From Bradyrhizobium sp. sGM-13 (GTDB lineage: Bacteria; Pseudomonadota; Alphaproteobacteria; Rhizobiales; Xanthobacteraceae): 64,000 bases of DNA. The stretch's first letter is position 1. The number at the start of each line of letters is the position of its first letter. A program made the translations under genes and the position numbers. Below, one piece after another: positions 45,339 to 54,235 of the stretch. The stretch lies in contig NZ_JAGWDK010000017.1 of the NCBI RefSeq assembly GCF_018398875.1, positions 62,001 through 126,000 on the forward strand, written 5' to 3'. The notes below the pieces were generated by a model. The model was given only the letters and a program-made list of their open reading frames with translations. It was not told the origin of the DNA and ran no database searches.

Positions 45339-46174
45339 GGCGCTTCCTTCAGGCTGCGCTTTGGCTGCCCCTGATATTTGTAGGCGAACTGCTTGGGCAT
45401 CGGCCCTTTATTGCGGTCCTTGCGTCCGGTCTGCTCCCATGCATGGGCCAGGATGCCTACCGCGCGTGACAAGCAGAAGATGCCGCGAGCTAGGGGTGCA
45501 GCAAAGCCCAGCTCCCCGTAGACGACTGCAGTGGCTCCATCGATGTTCATCGGGATGAGCTTGCCTTTGCGCTCGCGCATGACGCGCTCGATCGCGCGCG
45601 CAGCGCTGGCATAGCAACCGCTGACGACATCGCCACTGACCGCTGCATCGACTAGTGCGAGCAGCGGGTCAACGCGCGGGTCGACGGGATGAAACCGGTG
45701 ACCGAAGCCGGGCAGATATTTGCTGCGCGTGGCGGTGAAATGGTCGATCGCCTCAGCGGCAGCCTCATCGATATCCTTGGTCTCGCTGCGGCGCAGGACC
45801 TCGTCATAGAGCTCAATCGCCTGCTCCCCCGCTCCGCCATGCAGGTCGTCGAGCGTGTTGATCGCGGAAGCCATCGCGCCGTTGAGCGGCACCCCACAAC
45901 TGACAGCCATCTGCGCGATGGCGATGGAAGGTGCATGCGGGCCATGATCTACTGATGCAACCAGCGCAGCCTGCAACAGCCGCTCCTGCGCCGGTGTGGG
46001 TAGCTCGCCGCGCAGCATCAGCCAGATTATCGCGGTGAAGGAAATATGACCAATTAATTCCTCGATCGTGTATCCGCGGTAGGCGATCCGCCCGGGCGCA
46101 ATGTCGCAGATGGAGGTCCGCCACCAATGGGCGGCCTGCTCTCGCAGCTCCGTTTCGCTCATTCTGTTTTCCAA
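45335..46174 (-). CDS. Citryl-CoA-lyase-like / citrate-synthase-family protein
   Basis: The 279-aa protein matches the citrate-synthase fold without the large N-terminal domain: IAYRGYTIEELIGHISFTAI, DHGPHAPSIAIAQMAVSCG, GHRFHPVDPRVDPLL and NIDGATAVVYGELGF. Proteins of this size are annotated as citryl-CoA lyase or citrate-synthase-like in bradyrhizobia and sit beside CaiB-type CoA transferases. A role in making or splitting an acyl-CoA of the cluster's substrate is inferred. It lies 51 bases downstream of the CoA transferase. Confidence 0.8.
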   Translation of the reverse strand: MENRMSETELREQAAHWWRTSICDIAPGRIAYRGYTIEELIGHISFTAIIWLMLRGELPTPAQERLLQAALVASVDHGPHAPSIAIAQMAVSCGVPLNGAMASAINTLDDLHGGAGEQAIELYDEVLRRSETKDIDEAAAEAIDHFTATRSKYLPGFGHRFHPVDPRVDPLLALVDAAVSGDVVSGCYASAARAIERVMRERKGKLIPMNIDGATAVVYGELGFAAPLARGIFCLSRAVGILAHAWEQTGRKDRNKGPMPKQFAYKYQGQPKRSLKEAP

Positions 46175-46225
46175 TCTCGTCAGCCTATGTCCTGCCGAAG
46201 CTTGCTTGCGTGCAACTCCTGCCCG

Positions 46226-47488
46226 TTACGCTGCTCCATCCGTCGCCGGGCGGACCCGCGAAAAATGTGCTCCTCCTTGACGTGGCGCTCCGGCGGCACC
46301 GCTTGCGATAAGGTGCTCAATTTCCGGATAGGTATGACCGAGCCGAGCCAGCCATCGCTCTGTGTCCGCACCGAGCAAGGGGGGGAGCGCGGGGACAGGA
46401 AACGCCTCATCCAGCCGAAAGCCGGGGCGCGTAATGCGTAATGGTGGTTCGCCAGCCCTGTCGAGCGGCAGCGTCTCGACAAAGCCGCGCTCCAGCAACT
46501 GCGGCTCGCGCAAAACTTGCGGAACGGTCAGCACACAGCCGGCAGGGACGCCGGCGGCATTCAACAGCGCCTCCCACTCGTCCGCAGGCCTGCAGCTCAA
46601 CGCCGCATTCAACTCATCGCTAAGCGCCCAGCGGTTCATTTTACGCGCTTCGCGCTTTGCGAAGCGCGGATCTGTCTTCAGATCCGGCCGGCCGACCAGA
46701 TCGCAAAGGGTCCGGTACTGCTTCTGCTCGTTGGCGGCTATATTCAGCGGGCCGGTCGCGGTGCGGAACGTGCCGGAGGGTGCAGCCGTGAAATTCTCGT
46801 TCCCCATCGGCTGCGGCTCGACTCCGCCGTTCAGATGATTGGAAACCACCCATCCCATGGCCGCGATTGTCGCCTCGAGCAGCGACACGTCGATGAACCG
46901 ACCCCTGCCAATTTGCTGCTGCTCGACGAGCGCCGCGGAGATGGCAAAGGCGGCTGTTAGCCCGGCAATGGTGTCGGAGATCGGGAAGCCGGTCCGCAGC
47001 GGAGCCGTGGCTGCATCACCGGTAACACTCATCGCGCCGGAAAGGCCCTGGACGATCTGGTCGTAGGCCGGGCGGGCGGACCAAGGACCGTTTTGCCCAA
47101 AGCCTGAGATCGCGCAATAGATGAGGCGCGGGTTGCGCTTGCACAACGCGTCAAAACCGAGACCAAGCCGCTCCATGACCTTGGGCCGGAAGTTTTCGAG
47201 AAGGACGTCGGCCTCGGACACCAGCCTGAAAAACACTTCCCTTCCCGCTTCAGACTTCAGATCGAGCGCCACCGACTGCTTACCGGCGTTCACGGCGACG
47301 AAGGAGAGGCCCTGAAGGCGCTCTGCCCTTTGCGGATCGGCGCCAAGGCGCCGCGCGAGATCGCCTCCATTGGGGTTTTCGATCTTGATAACCTCCGCGC
47401 CCAAGCGCGCGAGATGGTAGCCGCAGAACGGGCCTGCCAACACGTTCGACAGGTCGAGGACACGGATACCGGTGAGCGGCAGGGACAT
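46226..47488 (-). CDS. CaiB/BaiF-family (class III) CoA transferase
   Basis: The 420-aa protein has the family signatures GIRVLDLSNVLAGPF, LGAEVIKIENPNGGD, DLKSEAGREV, NFRPKVMERLGLG, ISGFGQNGPWS and the catalytic aspartate in RPAYDQIVQGLSG. It moves CoA between carboxylic acids. Together with the citryl-CoA-lyase-like gene it suggests degradation of an organic acid brought in by the ABC transporter upstream. The frame is intact. Confidence 0.92.
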   Translation of the reverse strand: MSLPLTGIRVLDLSNVLAGPFCGYHLARLGAEVIKIENPNGGDLARRLGADPQRAERLQGLSFVAVNAGKQSVALDLKSEAGREVFFRLVSEADVLLENFRPKVMERLGLGFDALCKRNPRLIYCAISGFGQNGPWSARPAYDQIVQGLSGAMSVTGDAATAPLRTGFPISDTIAGLTAAFAISAALVEQQQIGRGRFIDVSLLEATIAAMGWVVSNHLNGGVEPQPMGNENFTAAPSGTFRTATGPLNIAANEQKQYRTLCDLVGRPDLKTDPRFAKREARKMNRWALSDELNAALSCRPADEWEALLNAAGVPAGCVLTVPQVLREPQLLERGFVETLPLDRAGEPPLRITRPGFRLDEAFPVPALPPLLGADTERWLARLGHTYPEIEHLIASGAAGAPRQGGAHFSRVRPATDGAA

Positions 47489-47499
47489 CTGACGAAGCC

Positions 47500-48168
47500 T
47501 TCTTTGCGGTATCTTCGGCCGCTGCGGTTGAAGTTTTTGCTGAGGTCGATGTTGGCGGTGGCGATCCTGGAGTCGAAATCGCTCAACACAGCCAGCGGTA
47601 CCTTGGCCGCCTCGGCGTCCATCAGGCCGCTCTGGGAAAACAGCGCTTTCGACGCTTTCAGGACATCGACGTTCACCTCGCGATTATCGGTCTTGTATCG
47701 GGTCGGGACAACGAGCTGCTCCGTTGATACCGAGTTGATCCAGGAGCCGTGATGCCGAGCCTCAGGCCCTTGAGGTTGGCGCCGCTCTTCACCTTGTCGG
47801 CGATCGCTGCGCACCCCGAGAAGAATGCCGGGTATGTCGTTGAGCACGAAGACGCAGGATTCTCCTCGCGCTGCGCCTGCATCTGGATCGTGTGATCACA
47901 GAACCGCACGACGCCGTCCACCGAGCCACCAATCAGCGCCTGCAGCGCCTTGGAGCCGTCGGCCTGGAAACTCTCGAACAGTGACGTCGAGCCCTTCTTC
48001 TTTGAAGGTACCGAGCTTTACGCCCAATTCAGCAGGCATGTAATTGAGAATGTGGGAGCCGACGATGATCTTCAGTTTCGCCTTTTCAGGTTCGCCGGCG
48101 TCAGCCGATAAGAGGCAGAGGCCAGCGGCCGCAACACCAAAGATCAGTCGGATTAAAACGCGCATATA
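47500..48168 (-). pseudogene. NitT/TauT-type ABC substrate-binding protein, decayed
   Basis: The start MRVLIRLIFGVAAAGLCLLS is a signal peptide with cleavage near Ala-Gly-Glu. The text then reads KIIVGSHILNYMPAELGVKL and GTFKEEGLDV. After a frame change it gives DGVVRFCDHTIQMQAQ and KVKSGANLKGLRLGITAPGS. After a deletion it ends with SGLMDAEAAKVPLAVLSDFD then ANIDLSKNF. These are the signatures of the SsuA/TauA/ThiY group. About 300 bases are missing, so the transporter lacks its own binding protein. Confidence 0.75.
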
Positions 48169-48195
48169 CACCTCCATCATTAGCCAAGTACATGT

Positions 48196-48963
48196 TCAAG
48201 CTGCATGAGCCGGCGCTGGCCGACAAACCAACAACCTCTTTTCGGCACGATCGACGAGCGCGTCGAGCGCAACCACGAATGCGGACAGCACGATGATTCC
48301 GGCGAACACGCCCATCGCATCGAGCACCCCTTCCTGCGCGATCAGGTGCCCCAACCCGGCGGATGAGCCGAGATACTCCGTAACCACGGCGCCCACGACC
48401 GCCATGCCGACGGACACCCGCAGGCTCGACAGGGTCCAGGTGGTGGCAGAGGGTAGATAGACGTGGCGCAACAGCGAGGATTTCGAATCGCGCAGCAGTC
48501 GCGCGCTCGCCAGGACGACCGGATTGACCTCGCGCACGCCTTGGAAAGTGTTGAAGAACGCAACGAACAGCACGAGGGTCACGCCGAGCGCAACGTTCGA
48601 GGTCAGCCGCAGACCGAACCAGATGACGAAGATCGGCCCCAGCAGGATACGCGGGATCGCGTTGAACATGATGAAGCGCTGAACGACATCAGCGGCAAAC
48701 GGGCTTAATCCCAGCCAGATCCCAAGCGCAGTGCCGATCGCAATCCCGACTACGAATGATAGGATCGTCTCGACCAGCGTTATGCCAACATCGCCCCAGA
48801 AATCCGCGGTCGACGTCCCGTTCCTTATCCTGCCGACCGGGGTCGACGGCGCCGGAAAGAAGAAGGCGTCGATGAGGCCTAATCGCACCCCCAGCTCCCA
48901 GATCAGGACAAGAGCGAGAACGATCGCGACTTGCGTGACAACGACCTTATTTCTGCGCGGCAT
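48196..48963 (-). CDS. ABC transporter permease (NitT/TauT type)
   Basis: The 255-aa protein has about six membrane helices and the EAA loop region (LLRDSKSSLLRHVYLPSATTWTLSSLR) that contacts the ATPase. This is the SsuC/TauC-type permease. It starts 14 bases after the ATPase gene. The frame is intact. Confidence 0.88.
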   Translation of the reverse strand: MPRRNKVVVTQVAIVLALVLIWELGVRLGLIDAFFFPAPSTPVGRIRNGTSTADFWGDVGITLVETILSFVVGIAIGTALGIWLGLSPFAADVVQRFIMFNAIPRILLGPIFVIWFGLRLTSNVALGVTLVLFVAFFNTFQGVREVNPVVLASARLLRDSKSSLLRHVYLPSATTWTLSSLRVSVGMAVVGAVVTEYLGSSAGLGHLIAQEGVLDAMGVFAGIIVLSAFVVALDALVDRAEKRLLVCRPAPAHAA

Positions 48964-48977
48964 AGCTCCTCTCCACT

Positions 48978-49766
48978 TCAGCGCCCAAGCAGCGACCAGA
49001 TTTCGCGATAGAGCGCGACGAACTCGTCCTGGTCTGCAGCGCGGAGACGTCCCGGGGACGAGGCAGCGTGATCCTGACCTCGCCGACCATCCGGCTGGCA
49101 GGGCCTGCGGACATCACGGCGACGCGGGTCGGCCAGCGTAATCGCCTCGTCGAAATGATGGGTGATGAAGATCAAGGAGCGGCGCTCGGCCTGCCAGAGA
49201 TCGGGCAGGATGCGGTGCGTCAGCCGGCGCGTGTGAACGTCGAGCGTCGAGAAGGGCTCGTCCATCAGAACGATTCTCGGCTCCATGATGAGCGTCTGCG
49301 CCATCGCCGCGCGCTTGCGTTGCCCGCCTGATAGCTGATGCGGATAACGCTGCTCAAATCCCGTCAGGCCGACTTTGGCGGGCCACTGCCGAACCTCGGC
49401 GCGCGTCTCCTCGAGTGACTTGCCCAGAAAGGCGAGCCCGAGCCCAACGTTGTCCTGCGCGGTCTTCCACGGCAGTAGGACCCCCTGTTGGAGCATGTAG
49501 CCGGACTGATCATTCAGTCCCGTGAGCGGCTTGCCGAAAATCTGAACGTCTCCCGAGGCGGGTTTTGAGAGACCTGTGGCAGTGCTCAGGATGGTGGACT
49601 TGCCGCAACCGGTTGGTCCCATGACCGCAACGAACTCCGCGTCGCCTACTTGGAGGTTCACGCTTTTGACTGCGATGAATGCGCCGAAGGGGATCATTAC
49701 CTCGCGCAAGTCAACGGCCAGCGTTGGCTGCCCTTCGCGCTTCAGAACTCGTTCTGTTATATGCAA
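48978..49766 (-). CDS. ABC transporter ATPase (NitT/TauT type), C-terminal segment out of frame
   Basis: The 262-aa protein has Walker A GPTGCGKST, Q-loop, signature LSGGQRKRAAMAQ and Walker B IVLMDEPFSTLD, with the H-loop ITHHFDEAITLA. From about residue 214 to 245 the reading is abnormal. An extra C near 49121 and a missing G near 49038 would, if corrected, give LADRVAVMSAGPASRMVGEV and normal family text, and the frame recovers at DEFVALYREIW. The start is uncertain (TTG at 49766). Confidence 0.8.
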   Translation of the reverse strand: MHITERVLKREGQPTLAVDLREVMIPFGAFIAVKSVNLQVGDAEFVAVMGPTGCGKSTILSTATGLSKPASGDVQIFGKPLTGLNDQSGYMLQQGVLLPWKTAQDNVGLGLAFLGKSLEETRAEVRQWPAKVGLTGFEQRYPHQLSGGQRKRAAMAQTLIMEPRIVLMDEPFSTLDVHTRRLTHRILPDLWQAERRSLIFITHHFDEAITLADPRRRDVRRPCQPDGRRGQDHAASSPGRLRAADQDEFVALYREIWSLLGR

Positions 49767-49879
49767 TCCATAGTCATGTGTGTGAGAAGAGTCAATCTAT
49801 TCTGCCGTACAGAACCGTTTACCTCCTTCTGTAATGGATTCTGGCGCCTTAATATGGCAGTGGTTCTATTCTACAGAAC
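49743..49879. promoter_or_regulatory. Three TTCTG/CAGAA palindromes, putative IclR operators
   Basis: Between the divergent ABC and IclR genes there are CAGAAC-TC-GTTCTG (49743-49756), TTCTG-CCGTA-CAGAA (49800-49814) and GTTCT-N7-AGAAC (49863-49879). Their shared half-site TTCTG/CAGAA suggests binding sites of the IclR regulator, the last one overlapping its own ribosome binding site. Confidence 0.5.
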
Positions 49880-49889
49880 TGGAGCAGAG

Positions 49890-50579
49890 ATGAGCAAGAC
49901 AGGAGTTGACGCGGTCAGGAGAGCGCTCGCGATCCTGAAAAGTCTCAACGCGGAGCGGTCTGCGATCACGCTGACGCAGATTGCGGAGATGACGGACCTC
50001 TACAAGAGCACAGTACTCCGATTGGCCTCTTCGTTGGAGGCTGACGGCTTTCTCGTCCGCGGCGCGGACCGGTTGTTTCGACCGGGACCGGAGTTGTGGC
50101 GTCTCGGGGCGCTCTATCAGCGCGGTCTGGATCTTGGCGAAGTCATCCGGCCATCGCTTCGTCGCCTGGTTGAGGCAACGGGGGAAACTGCATCCTTTTA
50201 TGTTGCAGATGGCGACGAACGCATCTGTCTTTACCGCGTCAATTCTCCACGTTCAGTTCGACATCATCTCGAAGAAGGCCAGCGATTGCCGATTGATCGC
50301 GGCGCCGCCGGGCGAATTCTTACTGCATACCGCGAGCCAACGAACGTAGAAGGGAAGAAGATCCGCGATAAAGGCTTTTATGTTTCGATCGGAGAGCGGG
50401 ATCCGGAGGTCGCCGCGGCGGCCGTGCCGTTGATGGACGTACACGGCAAACTGAGGGGCGCCCTTTCGCTATCAGCGATCAGGACGCGCTTCGATGCCGA
50501 CGCCCGCAAGTCGGCAATCGATGCTCTCAAATCGGAAGCCAAAGCCTTAGCGGGGTTGCTGCCTGCGAGCGAATGCTGA
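49890..50579 (+). CDS. IclR-family transcriptional regulator
   Basis: From the ATG at 49890 (GGAG seven bases upstream) the protein is 229 aa. It has an N-terminal winged helix-turn-helix (about 6-65, ITLTQIAEMTDLYKSTVLRL) and an IclR effector domain (about 80-225, GETASFYVADGDERICLYRV and LPIDRGAAGRILTAY). It is divergent from the ABC/CoA-transferase cluster and is its likely regulator, with the cluster's substrate or a CoA product as effector. Confidence 0.9.
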   Translation: MSKTGVDAVRRALAILKSLNAERSAITLTQIAEMTDLYKSTVLRLASSLEADGFLVRGADRLFRPGPELWRLGALYQRGLDLGEVIRPSLRRLVEATGETASFYVADGDERICLYRVNSPRSVRHHLEEGQRLPIDRGAAGRILTAYREPTNVEGKKIRDKGFYVSIGERDPEVAAAAVPLMDVHGKLRGALSLSAIRTRFDADARKSAIDALKSEAKALAGLLPASEC

Positions 50580-50729
50580 TCATTGAGGGCGTCCGCTTTG
50601 CGCCATTTGTAAAGAAGTCGACGCGGCTTCGGCAAAGGCTGGCGGTGTCTTATGGCGCAGCATGAGGCAATCAGGCAGTTCACGACTGTTCAGAGGCAGA
50701 GCAGCCACGTTGAACGATCGAGTACAGAG

Positions 50730-50999
50730 ATGATGGACGCGAACGACATTCACATTCGATTCGATGCGCCCGCCATGCTTCGCAAATGGCCCTCCATAAA
50801 CAATGAGCGCCGTGCAGACAGAAGCACCTATCTGCTGGCGGAAGGCACGCTGGACGACTGCATACGAAAGTTTATGACCAAGCCTGAGGCCACACGTCAT
50901 CTTTACGAAATCCACACAGCGCCACAGCCTCCGCTCGTAACGGAAGTCTTGTCAGCCGATCACATCACGGAGCTCGCCAGATTCCGAAGTTTCCTCTGA
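50730..50999 (+). CDS. Hypothetical protein, about 89 aa
   Basis: A frame open from 50652 with a better-looking start at the ATG at 50730 (MMDANDIHIRFDAPAMLRKW), ending HITELARFRSFL. The composition is protein-like with mixed charged and aromatic residues, but no domain is recognised. It stands alone between the IclR gene and a membrane protein gene. Confidence 0.45.
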   Translation: MMDANDIHIRFDAPAMLRKWPSINNERRADRSTYLLAEGTLDDCIRKFMTKPEATRHLYEIHTAPQPPLVTEVLSADHITELARFRSFL

Positions 51000-51205
51000 T
51001 CGGGATGTTCCTGTCGGCACTTCTGGGTCAGGCGAAGGTCAGCCTCAAAATCGATGTTCGGGGGACACGCACCGCGCAACGCACGCCGAATGAATTAGTC
51101 TCAGATCAAGGACAACAATTCCGCTTCGCCCTCGAAAGCAGAGCTGAGCGTAGGTGCCGCTTTCGTCCTTGAGACCGGCTGCCCGGAGCATAGGCTCTTA
51201 TTCAA

Positions 51206-51574
51206 TCAGAAGCGATCATGCAGCTGCCGGCTGCGCGTCTTGTCGCCGACCGTCTCAGCCACGAACTGTCCCGGTCCTCGCGGGGGGCCCTCGGGCTGCC
51301 GTCGCCCCATCGCCATGATGGCGGTGCCCATCGCGCTGGAGCTGAGGGTGATGATGAAGCCGAACAGGAGCAGCCCGAGCGCGATGCCGGGGGTGTTATC
51401 GGCCAGGATGAGGTCTCGTATGTTGCCGGGATTGAGCAGCATGAGGCCACCGACCAGGAGCACCGCCAGCGACACGCCCGCGGCAAAGTTGATCGCGAGC
51501 AGCCGGACCAGCGGCGCTTCGAAAACAAGGGACCTGGGCGGCGACGGCGCCTCTTCCTGCATGTCGTCCTCCAT
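51206..51574 (-). CDS. Small inner-membrane protein with two helices
   Basis: The 122-aa protein has two clear membrane helices (about 26-47, LLAINFAAGVSLAVLLVGGL, and about 63-84, GIALGLLLFGFIITLSSSAM) and a polar, Pro/Arg-rich C-terminus. Proteins of this pattern are common in bradyrhizobia and have no known function. The start follows a weak ribosome binding site, and no promoter box was recognised. Confidence 0.7.
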   Translation of the reverse strand: MEDDMQEEAPSPPRSLVFEAPLVRLLAINFAAGVSLAVLLVGGLMLLNPGNIRDLILADNTPGIALGLLLFGFIITLSSSAMGTAIMAMGRRQPEGPPRGPGQFVAETVGDKTRSRQLHDRF

Positions 51575-51784
51575 CGCAAGAAAGCTATCGCATTTTTCGA
51601 CCGATCGACCGCCGGGTCGGCTGGTGAAAGAATCCGCTCGCGGCGTTCACACCATGCGACAATAAGCATCAGGCGGCCGACCGCTACCTCGCCGTCCTCG
51701 AAATTGCTTCTCCGAACGTCTGCACGGCCACCACACGCGCCGCTGCCAGACTGCCTCGTGGTCGCGTCCATCGAACCCGAATAG

Positions 51785-52280
51785 GGCCGCAGTGATCGCT
51801 TCCAGCGCTGTGCTCGGAATCAATCAAGGGTTGCTTGGTTGATGACCTCGGAGTTCTCGCAGAGTTTGGGCTTGACCGACGTCTATGCATCGACAAGGCT
51901 TCTGTAATGGTACTCAGTCGCGCCGTAACAATCAGTGTCTTCAAATAGACGCTGGACCAAATCGGGAGAATTGAAAACGAAAACTTGGCGACCGCCAGCT
52001 CCGTACCTGTGCGTCGATGTGGCTTACTCCCAACATAAAGGCAGCAAAGTCCACTCGGTCCCGTATTCTGGGGAGCTCTAATTTATGATATGAGACGGTC
52101 AATTTCCCACCCGCGCATTCACTCTTAAGCAAGGCCCATGAGCAACCGCACACGTTTGCAAGCTGCCCCCCGAGCGATCCAACGATCAGGCGCTCCTCGC
52201 CCTGCCCTCAGACGGCAAGGCGAGGTAAGCGGTACTGAACTTTCGCTCCTACTCAGTAGCCGGTAGTGCCGTGCGATTCT
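51785..52280. other. Stretch without a supported gene
   Basis: A 70-codon minus-strand frame (51941-52153, starting CGCSWALLKSECAGG) is the only item of note and is not recognised. It lies downstream of the minus-strand NifA-type promoter and could be the decayed continuation of its gene. Confidence 0.35.
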
Positions 52281-52433
52281 TCAAGGACCCTCGGCCGTTC
52301 TAGCCGCAACTATCGCATGCTGCGGTATGCTCCCAAACCGCATCGAAGAGTCGCGAATTTCTTTGGCCTTAGTCTCTCCCCTTGGCATCGGCGCTTTTTA
52401 TCCGTAAGCCCAAGATCCTGTCGTGCGGCTCAT
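52281..52433 (-). pseudogene. Tiny broken ORF downstream of a NifA-type promoter
   Basis: The minus strand has a perfect AAGGAG six bases before the ATG at 52433, but the frame meets TAA after 11 codons (MSRTTGSWAYG). Reading on in frame gives 38 more codons to a TGA at 52281. Promoter, leader and ribosome binding site look functional and only the coding part looks ruined. No family is recognised. Confidence 0.4.
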
Positions 52434-52479
52434 GTTCAGCTCCTTCAAATTGGCCCCCTATTGCCCTATGGCGGGAAAG

Positions 52480-52495
52480 AGCAAGGGCGGTGCCA
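52480..52495 (-). promoter_or_regulatory. Sigma-54 (-24/-12) promoter, minus strand
   Basis: The minus strand reads TGGCAC-CGCCC-TTGCT, an exact match to TGGCAC-N5-TTGC(T/A). Transcription would start near 52469, about 36 bases before the ATG at 52433. Confidence 0.75.
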
Positions 52496-52564
52496 GCACG
52501 TCTCGCGCGCATTAAGCGCCTGATTGCGCGTTGAAACAGTTCGCGATGCGCAAATGGCGCGCGG

Positions 52565-52580
52565 TGTTGTGAAGCTCACA
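52565..52580 (-). promoter_or_regulatory. NifA upstream activator sequence
   Basis: TGT-TGTGAAGCTC-ACA fits TGT-N10-ACA exactly and lies about 80 bases upstream of the -24 element at 52480-52495, the normal NifA distance. Confidence 0.7.
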
Positions 52581-52691
52581 GGTTTTGTGTGCCCCTGTCA
52601 GAAACCGGACAAGGATCGAGAGGCTGGCGCAGCTGTACCTTGCCCACGGCCTTAATCCAGGTGAAGTTCGCTCTGGCCCAAAACAAGGACC

Positions 52692-52925
52692 ATGAAGCGT
52701 AGCCGCTTTCGGAAGAGCAGATCATCGGGATTTAAAAGGAGCACGAGGCTGGCGTTTCGGCCGCGGATCTGTGTTGGAAGCACGGCGTCAGTGACGCCAA
52801 TATCTACAAATGGAAAGCCAAGCTCGGCAGGATGGAGGTCTCGGAGGCCAAACGCCTGAAGAGGTTGGAGGACGAAAACACGTGGCTGAGGCGGCTGCTG
52901 TGGGATGCGACCGTGTTCTGCAAGA
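52692..52925 (+). pseudogene. IS3-family OrfA fossil
   Basis: Frames give MKRSRF, then (shifted) EEQIIGI with a stop in place of Leu, KEHEAGVSAADLCWKHGVSD and ANIYKWKAKLGRMEVSEAKR, then LEDENTWLRRLL. This is the helix-turn-helix and leucine-zipper OrfA of IS3-group elements. OrfB is absent. Confidence 0.75.
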
Positions 52926-53014
52926 TCCGGGATCGGCTGCTGGACGGCGATATCGCGGCCAAGTTCTTGTCACTGTGCTGAACCTGCCGCACGTGCGTGT
53001 GGCTCTTGTCCAGC

Positions 53015-53100
53015 GAACACTTCTCGGTCGATGGCACGCTGATCGAGGTCTCGGCCTCCGTGAAGAGCATCAAGCCGAAGGGCGGTTCGGGGAAGCCGAC
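53015..53100 (+). pseudogene. IS1182/IS5-type transposase fragment
   Basis: The short text EHFSVDGTLIEVSASVKSIK and PKGGSGKP matches the conserved DGTLI-A-AS-KS-RPKDG region of IS5/IS1182 transposases. It holds about 28 residues only. Confidence 0.6.
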
Positions 53101-53439
53101 AGCGCAAGGCGGGGCTCAATGCTAAAGCCCCTCACTTGGATAAGCAACACTAAGCCCGCGGGGATGCGGCCAATCATGCTTAGCGGTTTATGCCGCACGT
53201 GGCGTAAGGCCGTATCGATCAGGGACGCGATGACGGCCGATGCTCGGCGCTGCCGTCCGAAGCGACGCAATAGTGCTCGGAGCCTGGGTATGCGATCGAA
53301 GCCTTCTACCCATTTCACCTTCTTCGCGAAAGTGTTTAGCTGAAGCCATTCAGGCTTTGAGGTTTCACGGTATGAGAGCATCGATCTGAGACATCGGCCA
53401 GCCCCGCGCGTCCGGTTCGAAAGTTTGTGTGAACCAGGC

Positions 53440-53680
53440 ATGCGGATCGACGTCATTCATCTTCGCGCGTCTGCAGAACCGTGGCGATGGTCGCCCAGGT
53501 CCGGCCGCCACCATGGCTGTCCGCCGAGAGCGCATTTTCTTCATGACGAAGGAGTCGTTCAGCGTGTTCTTTGCAGAGCGTCAGATCGTTTGCCGTTGTG
53601 GGATCGCGGCGCGACTTCACCTGGAAGATCGCTTCCGCCGCAATTCGGCCGGAGGTCATCGCAAGATTCGGACTTCCGAC
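53440..53680 (-). pseudogene. fixC fossil (C-terminal part of FixC flavoprotein)
   Basis: A minus-strand frame starts MTSGRIAAEAIFQVKSRRDP and continues TTANDLTLCKEHAERLL. This is close to the GRLAAEAVFQVKSR...K-NLSLYK region of FixC, the quinone oxidoreductase partner of the FixAB electron-transfer flavoproteins that feed nitrogenase. Only this part is readable. The assignment rests on about 35 residues. Confidence 0.5.
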
Positions 53681-53689
53681 ATGCGCAGA

Positions 53690-54235
53690 CCATCAAACAC
53701 TGTGCTGCATGAAGCCTACTTGCCGACGGCCCGCCGGCGGCGGCGTACTCGCCGCGGGGGCTACGGCCCGCCATCCGTCGTTTTCCGGCGTGATGGCTCA
53801 ACCCCGCAACAAGGCGCGTCATTTTGGTTGCATTCGCAACCGATAGACGCGGGAACCATGAAAGCCACTGTCCATCAGAAGATCACGGACCAGATCGTCA
53901 GTGACCTGCAACGACAATGGCCATTTCGATGAAAGCCGAGCATCGAGAAAGGCGCCATCTCGCGTCCTTGCGCCGCAACGGACTCCGTGTCGGGCACCAA
54001 TATCGTGGTACCGTGGTCAGCGGCCGGCCGAAAAAGGAGACGCCGCCCGATCGCAGCGCGGAATTTCGTCGTGGCGTGTTTTCTAACCGAGATGCTGAAG
54101 CGAGCTGCTGCAAGGAATGAAACGATGCGGCCAATTGTAGAACGCAAACCCGTTATCCCGAAGGACGAAGGGACGACGGACTTGCGAAGGTATCGGTCTG
54201 AGGATCGATCAGCTCCCACAAAGCTCGCCGCGGGA
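53690..54235. other. Stretch without a supported gene
   Basis: Overlapping frames of 60-110 codons on both strands, none with a recognised domain or convincing start. Confidence 0.35.
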
